Shown one piece after another: positions 46,741 through 57,140 of a stretch of DNA of 64,000 nt. A program made the position numbers and the translations under genes. The stretch's first letter is position 1. Each line of letters begins with the position of its first letter. Origin of the DNA: Lolium rigidum (Eukaryota > Streptophyta > Magnoliopsida > Poales > Poaceae); the NCBI RefSeq assembly GCF_022539505.1, contig NW_025899911.1, forward strand, positions 186,001-250,000. The letters are read 5' to 3'. The notes under the pieces were generated by a model. The model did no database searches and was not told where the DNA came from. It saw only the letters and a list, made by a program, of their open reading frames with translations.

Positions 46741-47157
46741 GTAGTACAATCAGTAGCTCTGAAAAAATGGGAAGTTCAGGTAAGTTCCGACAGAAAGGTC
46801 AACCCTCTCATCTAGGAAGTTAAACCTTGTGTCCAGAGAAGTCCAAGTCGGTGCTCACCTTCTTGAAATTATTAGATCCAACGGTTGCGGAACGGTCTTC
46901 TAGCAACCGAGCGTGTACGAGCAATTCAAGAAGAATTGGCGGGATTCTTATTTGAGCAAGTCATAGATCCAAACGGACCATGCCATCAGCCCCCCCCCCC
47001 CCCCAATTTTGGATAGAAGTTATTTTGGAAGTTGATGTAGACATATATGCATGAACGTGTGTCACTTTGATGGATGTATTCATAACGTTTTTATGTAATA
47101 TAATGGTTTCCTATATATATGTGTGTGCATTATAACGTGTTTCAAATGGAGGCATAC

Positions 47158-47310
47158 TCTGCCGCGGCAGCATTCTAGTGAAATTCTCTGCCGTAGCAGT
47201 GTTCTGGTGAAATTCTCTACCGCGGCAGCGTTTTAGTGTAATTTCGTGCCGCGGCAGCATTTTAGTGAAATTCCCTGCCGCGTCAGGGAAGGGCCCCAAA
47301 ACGCTGCCGC
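47158..47310. repeat. CTGCCGCGGCAG palindrome repeats in the 3' end of CACTA 1
   Basis: Five to six units of about 29 bp, each CTCTGCCGCGGCAGC-TTTTAGTGAAATT with variants. The core CTGCCGCGGCAG is a perfect palindrome. Confidence 0.88.
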
Positions 47311-47316
47311 GGCAGA

Positions 47317-47510
47317 AACCTTTAGCACCGGTTCGTGTTACGAACCGGTGCTAAAGGTCCTCCGCTCGGACGCTCCTCTGCGAGCCACGTGGTGCCCCTT
47401 TAGCACCGATTCACAACTGAACCTGTGCTAAAGGTGGGGGCCTTTAGCACCGGATGAGTTGCACCGGTTGCCCATCCGGTTAAAAAGGCCATTTTAAACC
47501 GGTGCTAAAG
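47317..47510. repeat. 3' subterminal repeats of CACTA 1
   Basis: CCTTTAGCACCGGTTCGTG paired with ACGAACCGGTGCTAAAGG (47317-47357), then two looser copies to about 47510. Mirrors the 5' array at 37816-38046. Confidence 0.85.
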
Positions 47511-47580
47511 CCCCGTTTTCCACTGGTGGTGGTAAAAAAATAAATTGGCTGATATCATGACGATATTAGTTACTGGTCTA

Positions 47581-47875
47581 CTCCCTCCATTATTAAGTAA
47601 GTGGTCGTTTAGGTTTAAAATTTGTCCACAAAAGGGTATACTTTATTTTTATTTTCAATGCACTTTAAACTAATAAAAAATAGTTTTATCTCGTCACACG
47701 GGAATCAAGACCAATAATACTTAACATATGGTCTTCTTATTTTGCACATACACTTAGCTTATTGGAGGTGAAAATTTTGAAGAGGTGAGAGATGGTAGAT
47801 GATATATTTTCAATGAAAAATCCTTAATATGGCTTGAAGAACTCACACGTACAACTCTTTTGAGGACAGAGGAAG
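47581..47875. mobile_element. Stowaway-like MITE
   Basis: 295 bp between TA dinucleotides (47579-47580, 47876-47877). Left end CTCCCTCCATTATTAAGTAA; right end ...GAGGACAGAGGAAG, an imperfect inverse. AT-rich, non-coding. Confidence 0.65.
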
Positions 47876-47881
47876 TAGATT

Positions 47882-48790
47882 GTTACGGGAAGAACTTGAC
47901 CGTTGAAATGGTAATAGAGCAACATGTCTTTGCACAACTCTAATTACTCGGAGCTTATGAGTTATGACGACCCTAGTTGGAGAACTGTTCACTTGCCGTT
48001 CTGTTTAAGTGTAATATGGTGGCTTTCCTTGGTGGTCTAAATTAAGTTAGACATTGACTGGAGAATGCCGACGTTAAAGCAGACAATGACCTTCTTGTGG
48101 TCAGGGTCCTGGAAACAAGACATAAGTCGGAGTAATGCAAATTCAGAAATAAGAATATTGCAAGGGTAGATGAAACTTCTCATTCGAAGTAAATAAGTCA
48201 TTTGACAAGAGGATGTGCATTTCGCACTTTTTCGATAAACAAAATATAGTAATATCGCGAAGATATGATTACACCAAATTTATGTAATAATGAAGTGTCC
48301 TAACGGCAATACAGATGCATACAACTAAAAAAAGGACAATTACATAATACAAAAAAAATCCGTCATTGTGATCTATTCCTTATAAGAGCGGAAACACCAC
48401 CAAGACATCACATAAATCCATCTTCTCCAAAAGCGACGTCTTCATCTGGAGAAAGTCCACACTCACAAGACAATGCCTTCAACAAGGTTATTGCCAGACA
48501 CAACCAATTAATGCTAGACCTTGAATTTTCACCCTGCAAGTTTAGACTATGAATTTCCTACGCTGTCACCCCCACTTTCCGATGCCGCTGCTCCAAGTCA
48601 CGAATAACCAAGCCAAAACCTCACCACCAGGACTCCAACCACCATTACTAGTGCCAAGATCACGGTCTTCATGCCATTCTTCGTGACTGAATTCACCAAA
48701 AACATGTCACATGATGGAAATAGATTGCGAAGCTTCCCAACGCTTCTTATGAAACCAAACGGTCAGAAAAATAGTGCATGACTGAATCCC
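47882..48790. other. Intergenic, no gene seen
   Basis: No credible ORF. 48230-48760 has a TTTTTCGATAAAC start followed by C/A-rich sequence, which resembles a dispersed Triticeae repeat I cannot name. Confidence 0.35.
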
Positions 48791-48796
48791 ATCCGA

Positions 48797-49195
48797 TCCG
48801 GTGTTCGCGGAGCAGTTCTACAACAAGGCGCTGGTGGTGGGAGTCGCCGGCACGAGCGTCGGCACCGGCACGGAGAGGGTGTACGTGTGGGGAGGCGAGG
48901 AGCTGGGCGGGGTGGTGATGGGCAGTGAGAAGGTTGCAGAGAGGGTCCGCGCGGCGATGTCATACGAGGGCTGAGGCGGAGAGCATTTGGAGACGGGGGA
49001 GCGCGTGCGGCGGGCGGTCGAGGTGGGAGGATCGTCGTACACGGCCGCAAGGGCGTTGCTGGATGATGTGCTACGCCGGCGATGACACGGGGGCTGGCGA
49101 GGAGAGTCGGCGCGTCATGATCTTTACCTTTAACTCAGCCTCGAATTGCTATTCTTATTTAATTAATCAGTATATGTTGTGTTATCTCCCAAGTC
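48797..49195 (+). pseudogene. UGT pseudogene, C-terminal fragment
   Basis: Aligns with the last ~110 codons of the UGT gene (34815-35142) and about 60 bases of its 3' flank. It begins inside the PSPG box at F-A-E-Q-F-Y-N. Damage includes loss near 48965 that puts a stop (TGA at 48973) in frame and a changed ending. The first 400 codons are absent, so it never encoded an enzyme here unless they were deleted. Further 3' flank homology resumes after the solo LTR at 51617. Confidence 0.9.
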
Positions 49196-49276
49196 CAAAG
49201 GTTGCCTTTTGTAGGGGCAGTGCTAGTAATCCTTCAGAGGATATTTTTTTCCTAGCCTCCTAGTTCACAGCGTGAC

Positions 49277-51119
49277 TGATACGTCTCAAACGTATCTATA
49301 ATTTCTTATGTTCCATGCTACTTTTATGATGATACTCACATGTTTTATACACACTTTATGTCATTATTATGCATTTTCCGGAATTAACCTATTGACGAGA
49401 TGCCCAAGTGCCAGTTTCTGTTTTCTGCTGTTTTTGGTTTCAGAAATCCTAGTAAGGAAATATTCTCGGAATTGAACGAAATCAACGCCCAACATCTTAT
49501 AATTCCACGAAGCTTCCAGAACACCGGAGAGGGGCCAGAGGAGAGCCAGGTGGGCCCAACACATGTGGCCGGCGCGGCCCAGGGGGGGCGCCCCCCTGTT
49601 GTGTGGCGGCTCCGTAACCCTTCCGACTCCGCCTCTTCGTCTATTTAAGCCTCCCTGACCTAAATCTTCGAGACGGAAAAGCCACGGTACGAGAAACCTT
49701 CCAGAGCCGCCGCCATCGCGAAACCAAGATCTGGGGGACAGGAGTCTCTGTTCCGGCACCCTGCCGGGACGGGGAAGTGCCCCCGGAAGGCATCTCCATC
49801 GACACCACCGCCATCTTCATCAACGCTGCTTGTCTCCCATGAGGAGGGAGTAGTTCTCCATCGAGGCTAAGGGCTGTACCGGTAGCTATGTGGTTCATCT
49901 CTCTCTCTATGTACTTCAATACAATGATCTCATGAGCTGCCTTACATGATTGAGATCCATATGATGAGCTTTGTAATCTAGATGTCGTTATGCTATTCAA
50001 GTGGATTTTACTTATGTGATCTCCGGAGACTCCTTGTCCCTCGTGTGTAAAGGTGACAGTGTGTGCACCGTGTGGGTCTCTTAGGCTATATTTCACGAGA
50101 ATACTTATTCACCGAGTTATGATTTGAGTTGGATGTCTCTATGAAATTGTGGTGTGTTAGTACCTCCTATGAATGCTCACAGTGACAGCGTGAGGTGTTT
50201 ATTAGTACTTGGGAATACATCTTTAAGGTTTACCTACATGATGAATTAGTGTTCGTTATCTTGCCAAAGAGTAATTCAGAATAGCATAGTGAAGTGCTTA
50301 TTTATATTACTTTATGATTGCAATGTGCTTTATATCACTATTAATCTATGTGCTACTCTAGTGAAGTTATTAAAGTAGTCTATTCCTCCTCCATGATGTA
50401 ATGGTGACAGTGTGTGCATCATGTAGTACTTGACGTAGTTTATGATTGTAATCTCTTGTGAATTATGAAGTTAACTATTACTATGATAGTATTGATGTGA
50501 TCTATTCCCCCTTTCATAGCTTGATGGTGACAGTGTGCATGCTATGTTAGTACTCGGTATAATTGCGTTGGTCTATCATGCACTCTAAGGTTATTTAAAT
50601 ATGAACATCGAATGTTGTGGAGCTTGTTAACTCCGGCATTGAGGTGCTCTTGTAGCCCTACACAATTAATGGTGTTCATCATCCAACAAGAGAGTGTAGA
50701 GTGGTTTTATTATGTGATCAATGTTGAGAGTGTCCACTAGTAAAAGTATGATCCCTAGGCCTTGTTTCCAAACATCGAATCTCCGTTTATTTACTGTTCT
50801 GTTGCATGTTTACTCGCTGCCATATTTTATTCAGATTGCTATTACCACTCATATACATCCATATTACTTGTATTTCACTATTTCTTCGCCGAACTAGTGC
50901 ACCTATACATCTGACAAGTGTATTAGGTGTGTTGGGGACACAAGAGACTTCTTGTATCGTGATTGCAGGGTTGCTTGAGAGGGATATCTTTGACCTCTTC
51001 CTCCCTGAGTTCGATAAAACTTGGGTGATTCACTTAAGGGAAACTTGCTGCTGTTCTACAAACCTCTGCTCTTGGGGGCCCAACACTGTCTACAGGAATA
51101 GAAGCGTGCGTAGACATCA
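49277..51119 (+). mobile_element. Solo LTR with target duplication GTGAC
   Basis: 1843 bp, TGATACGTCTCAAACG...GTAGACATCA, flanked by GTGAC (49272-49276, 51120-51124). The first 150 bp resemble the LTRs of elements A, C and D but the rest differs, so it is a related but separate Gypsy family. A lone LTR with a perfect duplication indicates recombination between the two LTRs of a former full element. Confidence 0.92.
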
Positions 51120-51124
51120 GTGAC

Positions 51125-51616
51125 ACATGTGCAATTTCTGTCAAAATCCAAGATTTGCTTCGCCATAGCGAAAATAGTTCCGCTTTTGCTTCATTAAAGC
51201 AAAAAAACAAAAAAAACAAAACGGTTCGCCTAGAAATGAAACAGAAAAGATCAGTTGTGTGCAAACCTTGCCGGAGACTCACCGGAGACCTCGCCGGACC
51301 ATACAAGTGTAGCTTGAAAACAATGTGTAGTTTGGGATACACAAAAATAATACAAGTGTAGATTTGACCATATTGATTTCAAATCTCTAAAAAAGACACA
51401 CATTGTTATTTTTGTATAGCTCATAATACAGAACATTTGAAATTGAAATTTTGGAAGGTAGTGGGATATATCATTAACTACTTCTAGAATTTTGTTTCAT
51501 AATTTTTTTAAACCTATAAATATAAATTTTAGAATTTTGTAATATGCCGAGAGCTCGAGAGCCAAAATGACTTTCCGACAGCAAACTAGTTCCATGATCT
51601 ATGGTTTTGTGACATT
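51125..51616. other. Intergenic, no gene seen
   Basis: AT-rich; several overlapping short frames without domains. Confidence 0.4.
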
Positions 51617-51860
51617 TGAAAGGGCGCCATATTGTTTCATTATGTGTAAATGCGCTTCAAACCAGTTTCGGGTCAATGTTCAAAACATCAAGAAGTTTTG
51701 ATCTAGTTTTATCATGGACCTTCACATTCATAGTGCATCATCCTGATGCACTCGTTGTGATCTTGCATGGTTTATCTGTTTTATTTCGTATGATTTTATA
51801 TGAGCGCCCTCTAGAATTAAGTAATTCATATTTTTGAAAAAAAAATCTTCAACACAAGAG
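51617..51860 (+). repeat. Duplicated UGT 3' flank
   Basis: Matches 35512-35775 (TTGTTTCATTATGTG, AAGTTTTGATCTA, TAAGTAATTCAT). With 48797-49195 it shows that the UGT duplication covered at least about 1 kb and was later split by the solo LTR. Confidence 0.8.
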
Positions 51861-52108
51861 ATTGCGCGCCACAAAATTACCATAATCATCGAGGTTGAGA
51901 CACCCCCCCCCCCGCCACCTCCCCACGATTTAGTGAGCCGTCTAATTATCCCCGAGTATCAGGGTCGTAAAGGTGGGCAGGTGCGGCGTACAAACCAAAG
52001 TGGCGAGGATGTCATGGGCGAGGGAATTATAAGCATCCCCCATGGTGGCGTTGTTACCACCGGAGATGATATTGGCCATCCCATTCTAATGTCGAAAACA
52101 TGCAACCC

Positions 52109-53703
52109 TGATACGTCTCCGACGTATCGATAATTTCTTATGTTCTATGCCATATTATTGATGATACCTACATGTTTTATGCACACTTTATGTCATATTC
52201 GTGCATTTTCTGGAACTAACCTATTAACAAGATGCCGAAGTGCCAGTTCCTGTTTTCTGCTGTTTTTGGTTTCAGAAATCCTAGTAACGAAATATTCTCG
52301 GAATTGGACGAAACGAAGACCCAGGGGCCTACTTTGCCACGAACCTTCCAGAAGACCGAAGAGCATACGAAGTGGGGCCACGAGGTGGCGACACCACATG
52401 GCGGCGCAGCCAAGGGGGGGCCCGCGCCGCCCTATGGTGTGGGCCCCTCGTCAGGCCCCGACTCTGCCCTTCCGCCTACTTAAAGCCTCCGTCGCGAAAC
52501 CCCGAGGCGAAAAACCACGATACGGAAAACCTTACCGAGACGCCGCCGCCGCCGATCCCATCTCGGGGGATTCCGGAGATCTCCTCCGGCACCCTGCCGG
52601 AGAGGGGATTCATCTCCCGGAGGACTCTACACCGCCATGGTCGCCTCCGGAGTGATGAGTGAGTAGTTCACCCTCGGACTATGGGTCCATAGCAGTAGCT
52701 AGATGGTTGTCTTCTCCTCATTGTGCTTCATTGTTGGATCTTGTGAGCTGCCTAACATGATCAAGATCATCTATCCGTAATACTCTATGTTGTGTTTGTC
52801 GGGATCCGATGGATAGAGAATACCATGTTATGTTAATTATCAAGTTATTACATATGTGTTGTTTATGATCTTGCATGCTCTCCGTTACTAGTAGAGGCTC
52901 TGGCCAAGTTTTTGCTTTTAACTCCAAGAGGGAGTATTTATGCTCGATAGTGGGTTCATGCCTGCATTGACACTGGGACAGTGACAGAAAGTTCTAAGGT
53001 TGTGCTGTGCTGTTGCCACTAGGGATAAAACATTGGCGCTATGTCCGAGGATGTAGTTGTTGATTACATTACGCACCATACTTAATGCAATTGTCTGTTG
53101 CTTTGCAACTTAATACCGGAAGGGGTTCGGACGATAACCTCGAAGGTGGACTTTTTAGGCATAGATGCAGCTTGGATGGCGGTCTATGTACTTTGTCGTA
53201 ATGCCCAATTAAATCTCACTATACTTATCATGCCATGTATGTGCATTGTTATGCCCTCTCTATTTGTCAATTGCCCGACTGTAATTTGTTCACCCAACAT
53301 GCTTTTATCTTATGGGAGAGACACCTCTAGTGAACAGTGGACCCCGGTCCATTCTTTTAATACTGAAATACAAATCTGCTGCAATACTTGTTTCACTGTT
53401 TTCTCTGCAAACAATCATCTTCCACACAATTCGGTTAATCCTTTGTTACAGCAAGCCGGTGAGATTGACAACCTCACTGTTTCGTTGGGGCAAAGTACTT
53501 TGGTTGTGTTGTGCAGGTTCCACGTTGGCGTCGGAATCTCTGGTGTTGCGCCGCACTACATCCCGCCGCCATCAACCTTCAACGTGCTTCTTGACTCCTA
53601 CTGGTTCGATTAAACCTTGGTTTCTTATTGAGGGAAACTTGCCGCTGTGCGCATCACACCTTCCTCTTGGGGTTCCCAACGGACGTGTCAACTACACGCA
53701 TCA
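52109..53703 (+). repeat. 5' LTR of element D
   Basis: 1595 bp, TGATACGTCTCCGACG...ACACGCATCA. Differs from its partner mainly by small indels in CTG/CAG/CG words. Confidence 0.93.
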
Positions 53704-53713
53704 AGCAAATTTC

Positions 53714-53731
53714 TGGCGCCGTTGCCGGGGA
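53714..53731 (+). other. Primer-binding site (tRNA-Asp), element D
   Basis: TGGCGCCGTTGCCGGGGA, complementary to the tRNA-Asp acceptor end, 10 bases after the LTR. Confidence 0.9.
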
Positions 53732-53906
53732 GATCAATCTCTTTACTTTGTTTTTGTCTTGCTTTATTTTATTTACTACTTTGTTTGCTGCATTATATCA
53801 AAACACAAAAAAATTAGTTGCTAGTTTTACTTTATTTACTGTCTTGTTTGCTATATCAAAAACACAAAAAAATTAGTTTACTTGCATTTACTTTACTTGA
53901 TTCATC

Positions 53907-54305
53907 ATGTTTCCTTTTAATTTTACCACAAAGAACATACCGGTAGGACAAGGGTCTATAATTGGGAGGAACAATATAGAAGAATTTTTCACCCATGTTA
54001 GTACCGTTGAAGATTTTGAAGATAGACACTTGGTAGAACTTGCTCCTACTTATGAAATTGCTGCTGCTGCTTTAGTTCGCTTGTTGGAAACTAAATTTGT
54101 TAATCTCAATCCTATAATCCAACACATGTTTCTTACACTTGGTGATATGGAAGAGGGGGAAAAGAAAGATTTTGTTTTAGAAACCCTTCTTAGAGAATTT
54201 GGTGGTCTATCAAGGGAGGCTAGAAAGGTCTTTGCTAAATTTAATTGCTTGGTTCTCATACTAATTTTGTCGGTCTCCTTGAAAAAATGGATATGGATAG
54301 AATAA
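53907..54305 (+). CDS. Element D ORF, unknown protein
   Basis: 132-aa frame beginning M-F-P-F-N-F, the first after the primer site. Its middle is helical and acidic (E-F-F-T-H-V-S, L-V-E-L-A-P-T-Y, L-G-D-M-E-E-G-E). It ends in a hydrophobic stretch that may be an out-of-frame tail, since the next frame (54245-54550) carries on with F-V-G-L-L-E-K-M-D-M-D-R-I. Together they would be about 200 aa. It occupies the place of gag but has no gag motif I recognise. Confidence 0.45.
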   Translation: MFPFNFTTKNIPVGQGSIIGRNNIEEFFTHVSTVEDFEDRHLVELAPTYEIAAAALVRLLETKFVNLNPIIQHMFLTLGDMEEGEKKDFVLETLLREFGGLSREARKVFAKFNCLVLILILSVSLKKWIWIE

Positions 54306-54550
54306 GGTACACTAATAATACTAATGATGGTGGGGAGATCAAAGCACCAATACCATGTAAACTCCTAGCTATGAATGATGCACTAGAACATAACTATGCT
54401 TGGCTTGTTCCTGAAAATTTGTTTGATGAGAGTAGCAAGCCCAAAACTAATGAAAAGGGAGACGCTGAAACTTATGTATCTAATATACTATGCATGGTTG
54501 AGAAAACTCCAAACCCCGCTGTAGGTGCACCACTCTTCGATAACACTTGA
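54245..54550 (+). CDS. Element D second ORF, likely continuation of the first
   Basis: 101-aa frame overlapping the previous one by 61 bases. Its sequence (T-N-F-V-G-L-L-E-K, then N-D-A-L-E-H-N-Y-A-W-L-V-P) reads like a direct continuation, so one indel near 54250 probably split a single gene. It stops at 54550 just before the conserved non-coding region. Function unknown. Confidence 0.4.
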   Translation: MLGSHTNFVGLLEKMDMDRIRYTNNTNDGGEIKAPIPCKLLAMNDALEHNYAWLVPENLFDESSKPKTNEKGDAETYVSNILCMVEKTPNPAVGAPLFDNT

Positions 54551-57140
54551 GTTACACTTTCTGCGCCTAGCTGAAAGGCGTTAAAGAAAATCGCTTATGG
54601 GAGACAACCCATGTTTTTACTCCAGTTTTTTTGTTTTATATTTGTGTCTTGGAAGTTGTTTACTACTGTAGCAACCTCTCCTTATCTTAGTTTTGAGTTT
54701 TGTTGTGCCAAGTAAAGTCTTTGATAGAAAAGTAAGTACTAGATTTGGATTACTGCGCAGTTCCAGATTTCTTTGCTGTCACGAATCTGGGTCTACCTCC
54801 CTGTAGGAAGCTCAGAAAATTAAGCCAATTTACGAGCATGATCCTCAGATATGTACGCAACTTTCATTCAATTTGAGAATTTTCGTTTGAGCAAGTCTGG
54901 TGGCCTAATAAAATCCATCTTTACGGACTGTTCTGTTTTGACAGATTCTGCCTTTTATTTTGCATTGCCTCTTTTGCTATGTTGGATGAATTTCTTTGAT
55001 CCATTAATGTCCAGTAGCTTTATGCAATGTCCAGAAGTGTTAAGAATGATTGTGTCACCTCTGAACATGTGAATTTTTATTATGCACTAACCCTCTAATG
55101 AGTTGTTTCGAGTTTGGTGTGGAGGAAGTTTTCAAGGATCAAGAGAGGAGTATGATGCAATATGATCAAGGAGAGTGAAAGCTCTAAGCTTGGGGATGCC
55201 CCGGTGGTTCACCCCTGCATATTTTAAGAAGACTCAAGCGTCTAAGCTTGGGGATGCCCAAGGCATCCCCTTCTTCATCGACAACATTATCAGGTTCCTC
55301 CCCTGAAACTATATTTTTATTCCGTCACATCTTATGTACTTTGCTTGGAGCGTCGGTTTGTTTTTGTTTTTGTTTTGTTTGAATAAAATAGATCCTAGCA
55401 TTCACTTTATTGGAGAGAGACACGCTCCGCTGTAGCATGTGGACAAATATGTCCTTAGGCTCTACTCATAGTATTCATGGCGAATTTTCATCTTCGTTAA
55501 ATTGTTATATGGTTGGAATTGGAAAATGCTACATGTAGTAACTCTAAAATGTCTTGGATAATTTGATACTTGGAAATTGTTGTGCTCATGTTTAAGCTCT
55601 TGCATCATATACTTTGCACCCATTAATGAAGAAATACTTAGAGCTTGCTAATTTGATTTGCATATTTGGTTTCTCTAGAGTCTAGATAACATCTAGTATT
55701 GAGTTTTGAACAACAAGGAAGACGGTATAGAGTCTTATAATGTTTACAATATGTCTTTTATGTGAGTTTTGCTGTACCGTTCATCCTTGTGTTTGTTTCA
55801 AATAACCTTGCTAGCCTAAACCTTGTATCGAGAGGGAATACTTCTCATGCATCCAAAATCCTTGAGCCAACCACTATGCCATTTGTGTCCACCATACCTA
55901 CCTACTACATGGTATTTATCCGCCATTCCAAAGTAAATTGCTTGAGTGCTACCTTTAAAATTCCATCATTCACCTTTGCAATATATAGCTCATGGGACAA
56001 ATAGCTTAAAAACTATTGTGGTATTGAATATGTACTTATGCACTTTATCTCTTATTAAGTTGCTTGTTGTGCGATAACCATGTTTACGGGGACGCCATCA
56101 ACTATTCTTTGTTGAATATCATGTGAGTTGCTATGCATGTCCGTCTTGTCCGAAGTAAGAGAGATCTACCACCTTTATGGTTGGAGCATGCATATTGTTA
56201 GAGAAGAACTTTGGGCCGCTAACTAAAGCCATGATTCATGGTGGAAGTTTCGAGTCTTGGACATATATCCTCAATCTCATATGAGAATAATAATTGTTGC
56301 CACATGCTTATGCATTAAAGAGGAGTCCATTATCTCGTTGTCCATGTTGTCCCGGTATGGATGTCTAAGTTGAGAATAATCAAAAGCGAGAAATCCAAAA
56401 TGCGAGCTTTCTCCTTAGACCTTTGTACAGGCGGCATGGAGGTACCCCATTGTGACACTTGGTTAAAACATGTGCATTGCATAGATCCGGTAGTCCAAGT
56501 TAATTAGGACAAGGTGCGGGCACTATTAGTATACTATGCATGAGGCTTGCAACTTGTAAGATATAATGTACATAACTCATATGCTTTATTACTACCGTTG
56601 ACAAAATTGTTTCATGTTTTCAAAATAAAAGCTCTAGCACAAATATAGCAATCGATGCTTTCCTCTTTGAAGGACCATTCTTTTTACTTTTATGTTGAGT
56701 CAGTTCACCTATTTCTCTCCACCTCAAGAAGCAAACACTTGTGTGAACTGTGCATTGATTCCTATATACTTGCATATTGTACTTGTTATATTACTCTATG
56801 TTGACAATTATCCATGAGATATACATGTTACAAGTTGAAAGCAACCGCTGAAACTTAATCTTCCTTTGTGTTGCTTCAATGCCTTTACTTTGATTTATTG
56901 CTTTATGAGTTAACTCTTATGCAAGACTTATTAATACTTGTCTTGAAGTACTATTCGTGAAAATTCTTTGCTTTATGATTCACTTGTTTACTCATGTCAT
57001 TACCATTGTTTTGATCGCTGCATCCACTACATATGTTTACAAATAGTATGATCAAGGTTATGATGGCATATCACTTCAGAAATTATCTTTGTTATCGTTT
57101 TACCTGCTCGGGACGAGCGAGAACTAAGCTTGGGGATGCT
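54551..57140 (+). other. Non-coding 3' interior of element D
   Basis: Inverse match to 17771-20340 and 2700-5230. Ends in the purine tract AAGCTTGGGGATGCT that primes plus-strand synthesis. No gene. Confidence 0.75.

Larger units (their letters stand above)
41281..46990. mobile_element. Unclassified insert inside CACTA 1
   Basis: Begins after the TA tract with GGGTTGCACTATTTTG and a near-perfect hairpin (GGTGCTCAAAAT / ATTTTGAGCACC, 41302-41328). It contains two GC-rich blocks (41420-41900, 42670-42980) that look like captured gene sequence, then the GAAGTACA array and four ~170-bp repeats, ending near a C-run at 46990. I found no paired terminal repeat or target duplication, so the limits and class (MULE, Helitron or other) are open. 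Confidence 0.4.
37729..47528 (+). mobile_element. Degenerate CACTA (En/Spm) DNA transposon 1
   Basis: Starts CACTAGTAGAAAAC at 37729 and ends with the inverse of CACCAGTGGAAAAC at 47528, flanked by a 3-bp target duplication GTG (37726-37728, 47529-47531). Subterminal TTAGCACCGGTTCG palindromes sit inside both ends. The interior keeps the N-terminus of a TNP2-type transposase, a second TNP-like protein and an Ulp1-like peptidase, all broken. The tnp2 catalytic domain is not visible. The 3' half is occupied by a MITE (40883-41259) and an unclassified insert (about 41281-46990). It cannot mobilise itself. Confidence 0.88.
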
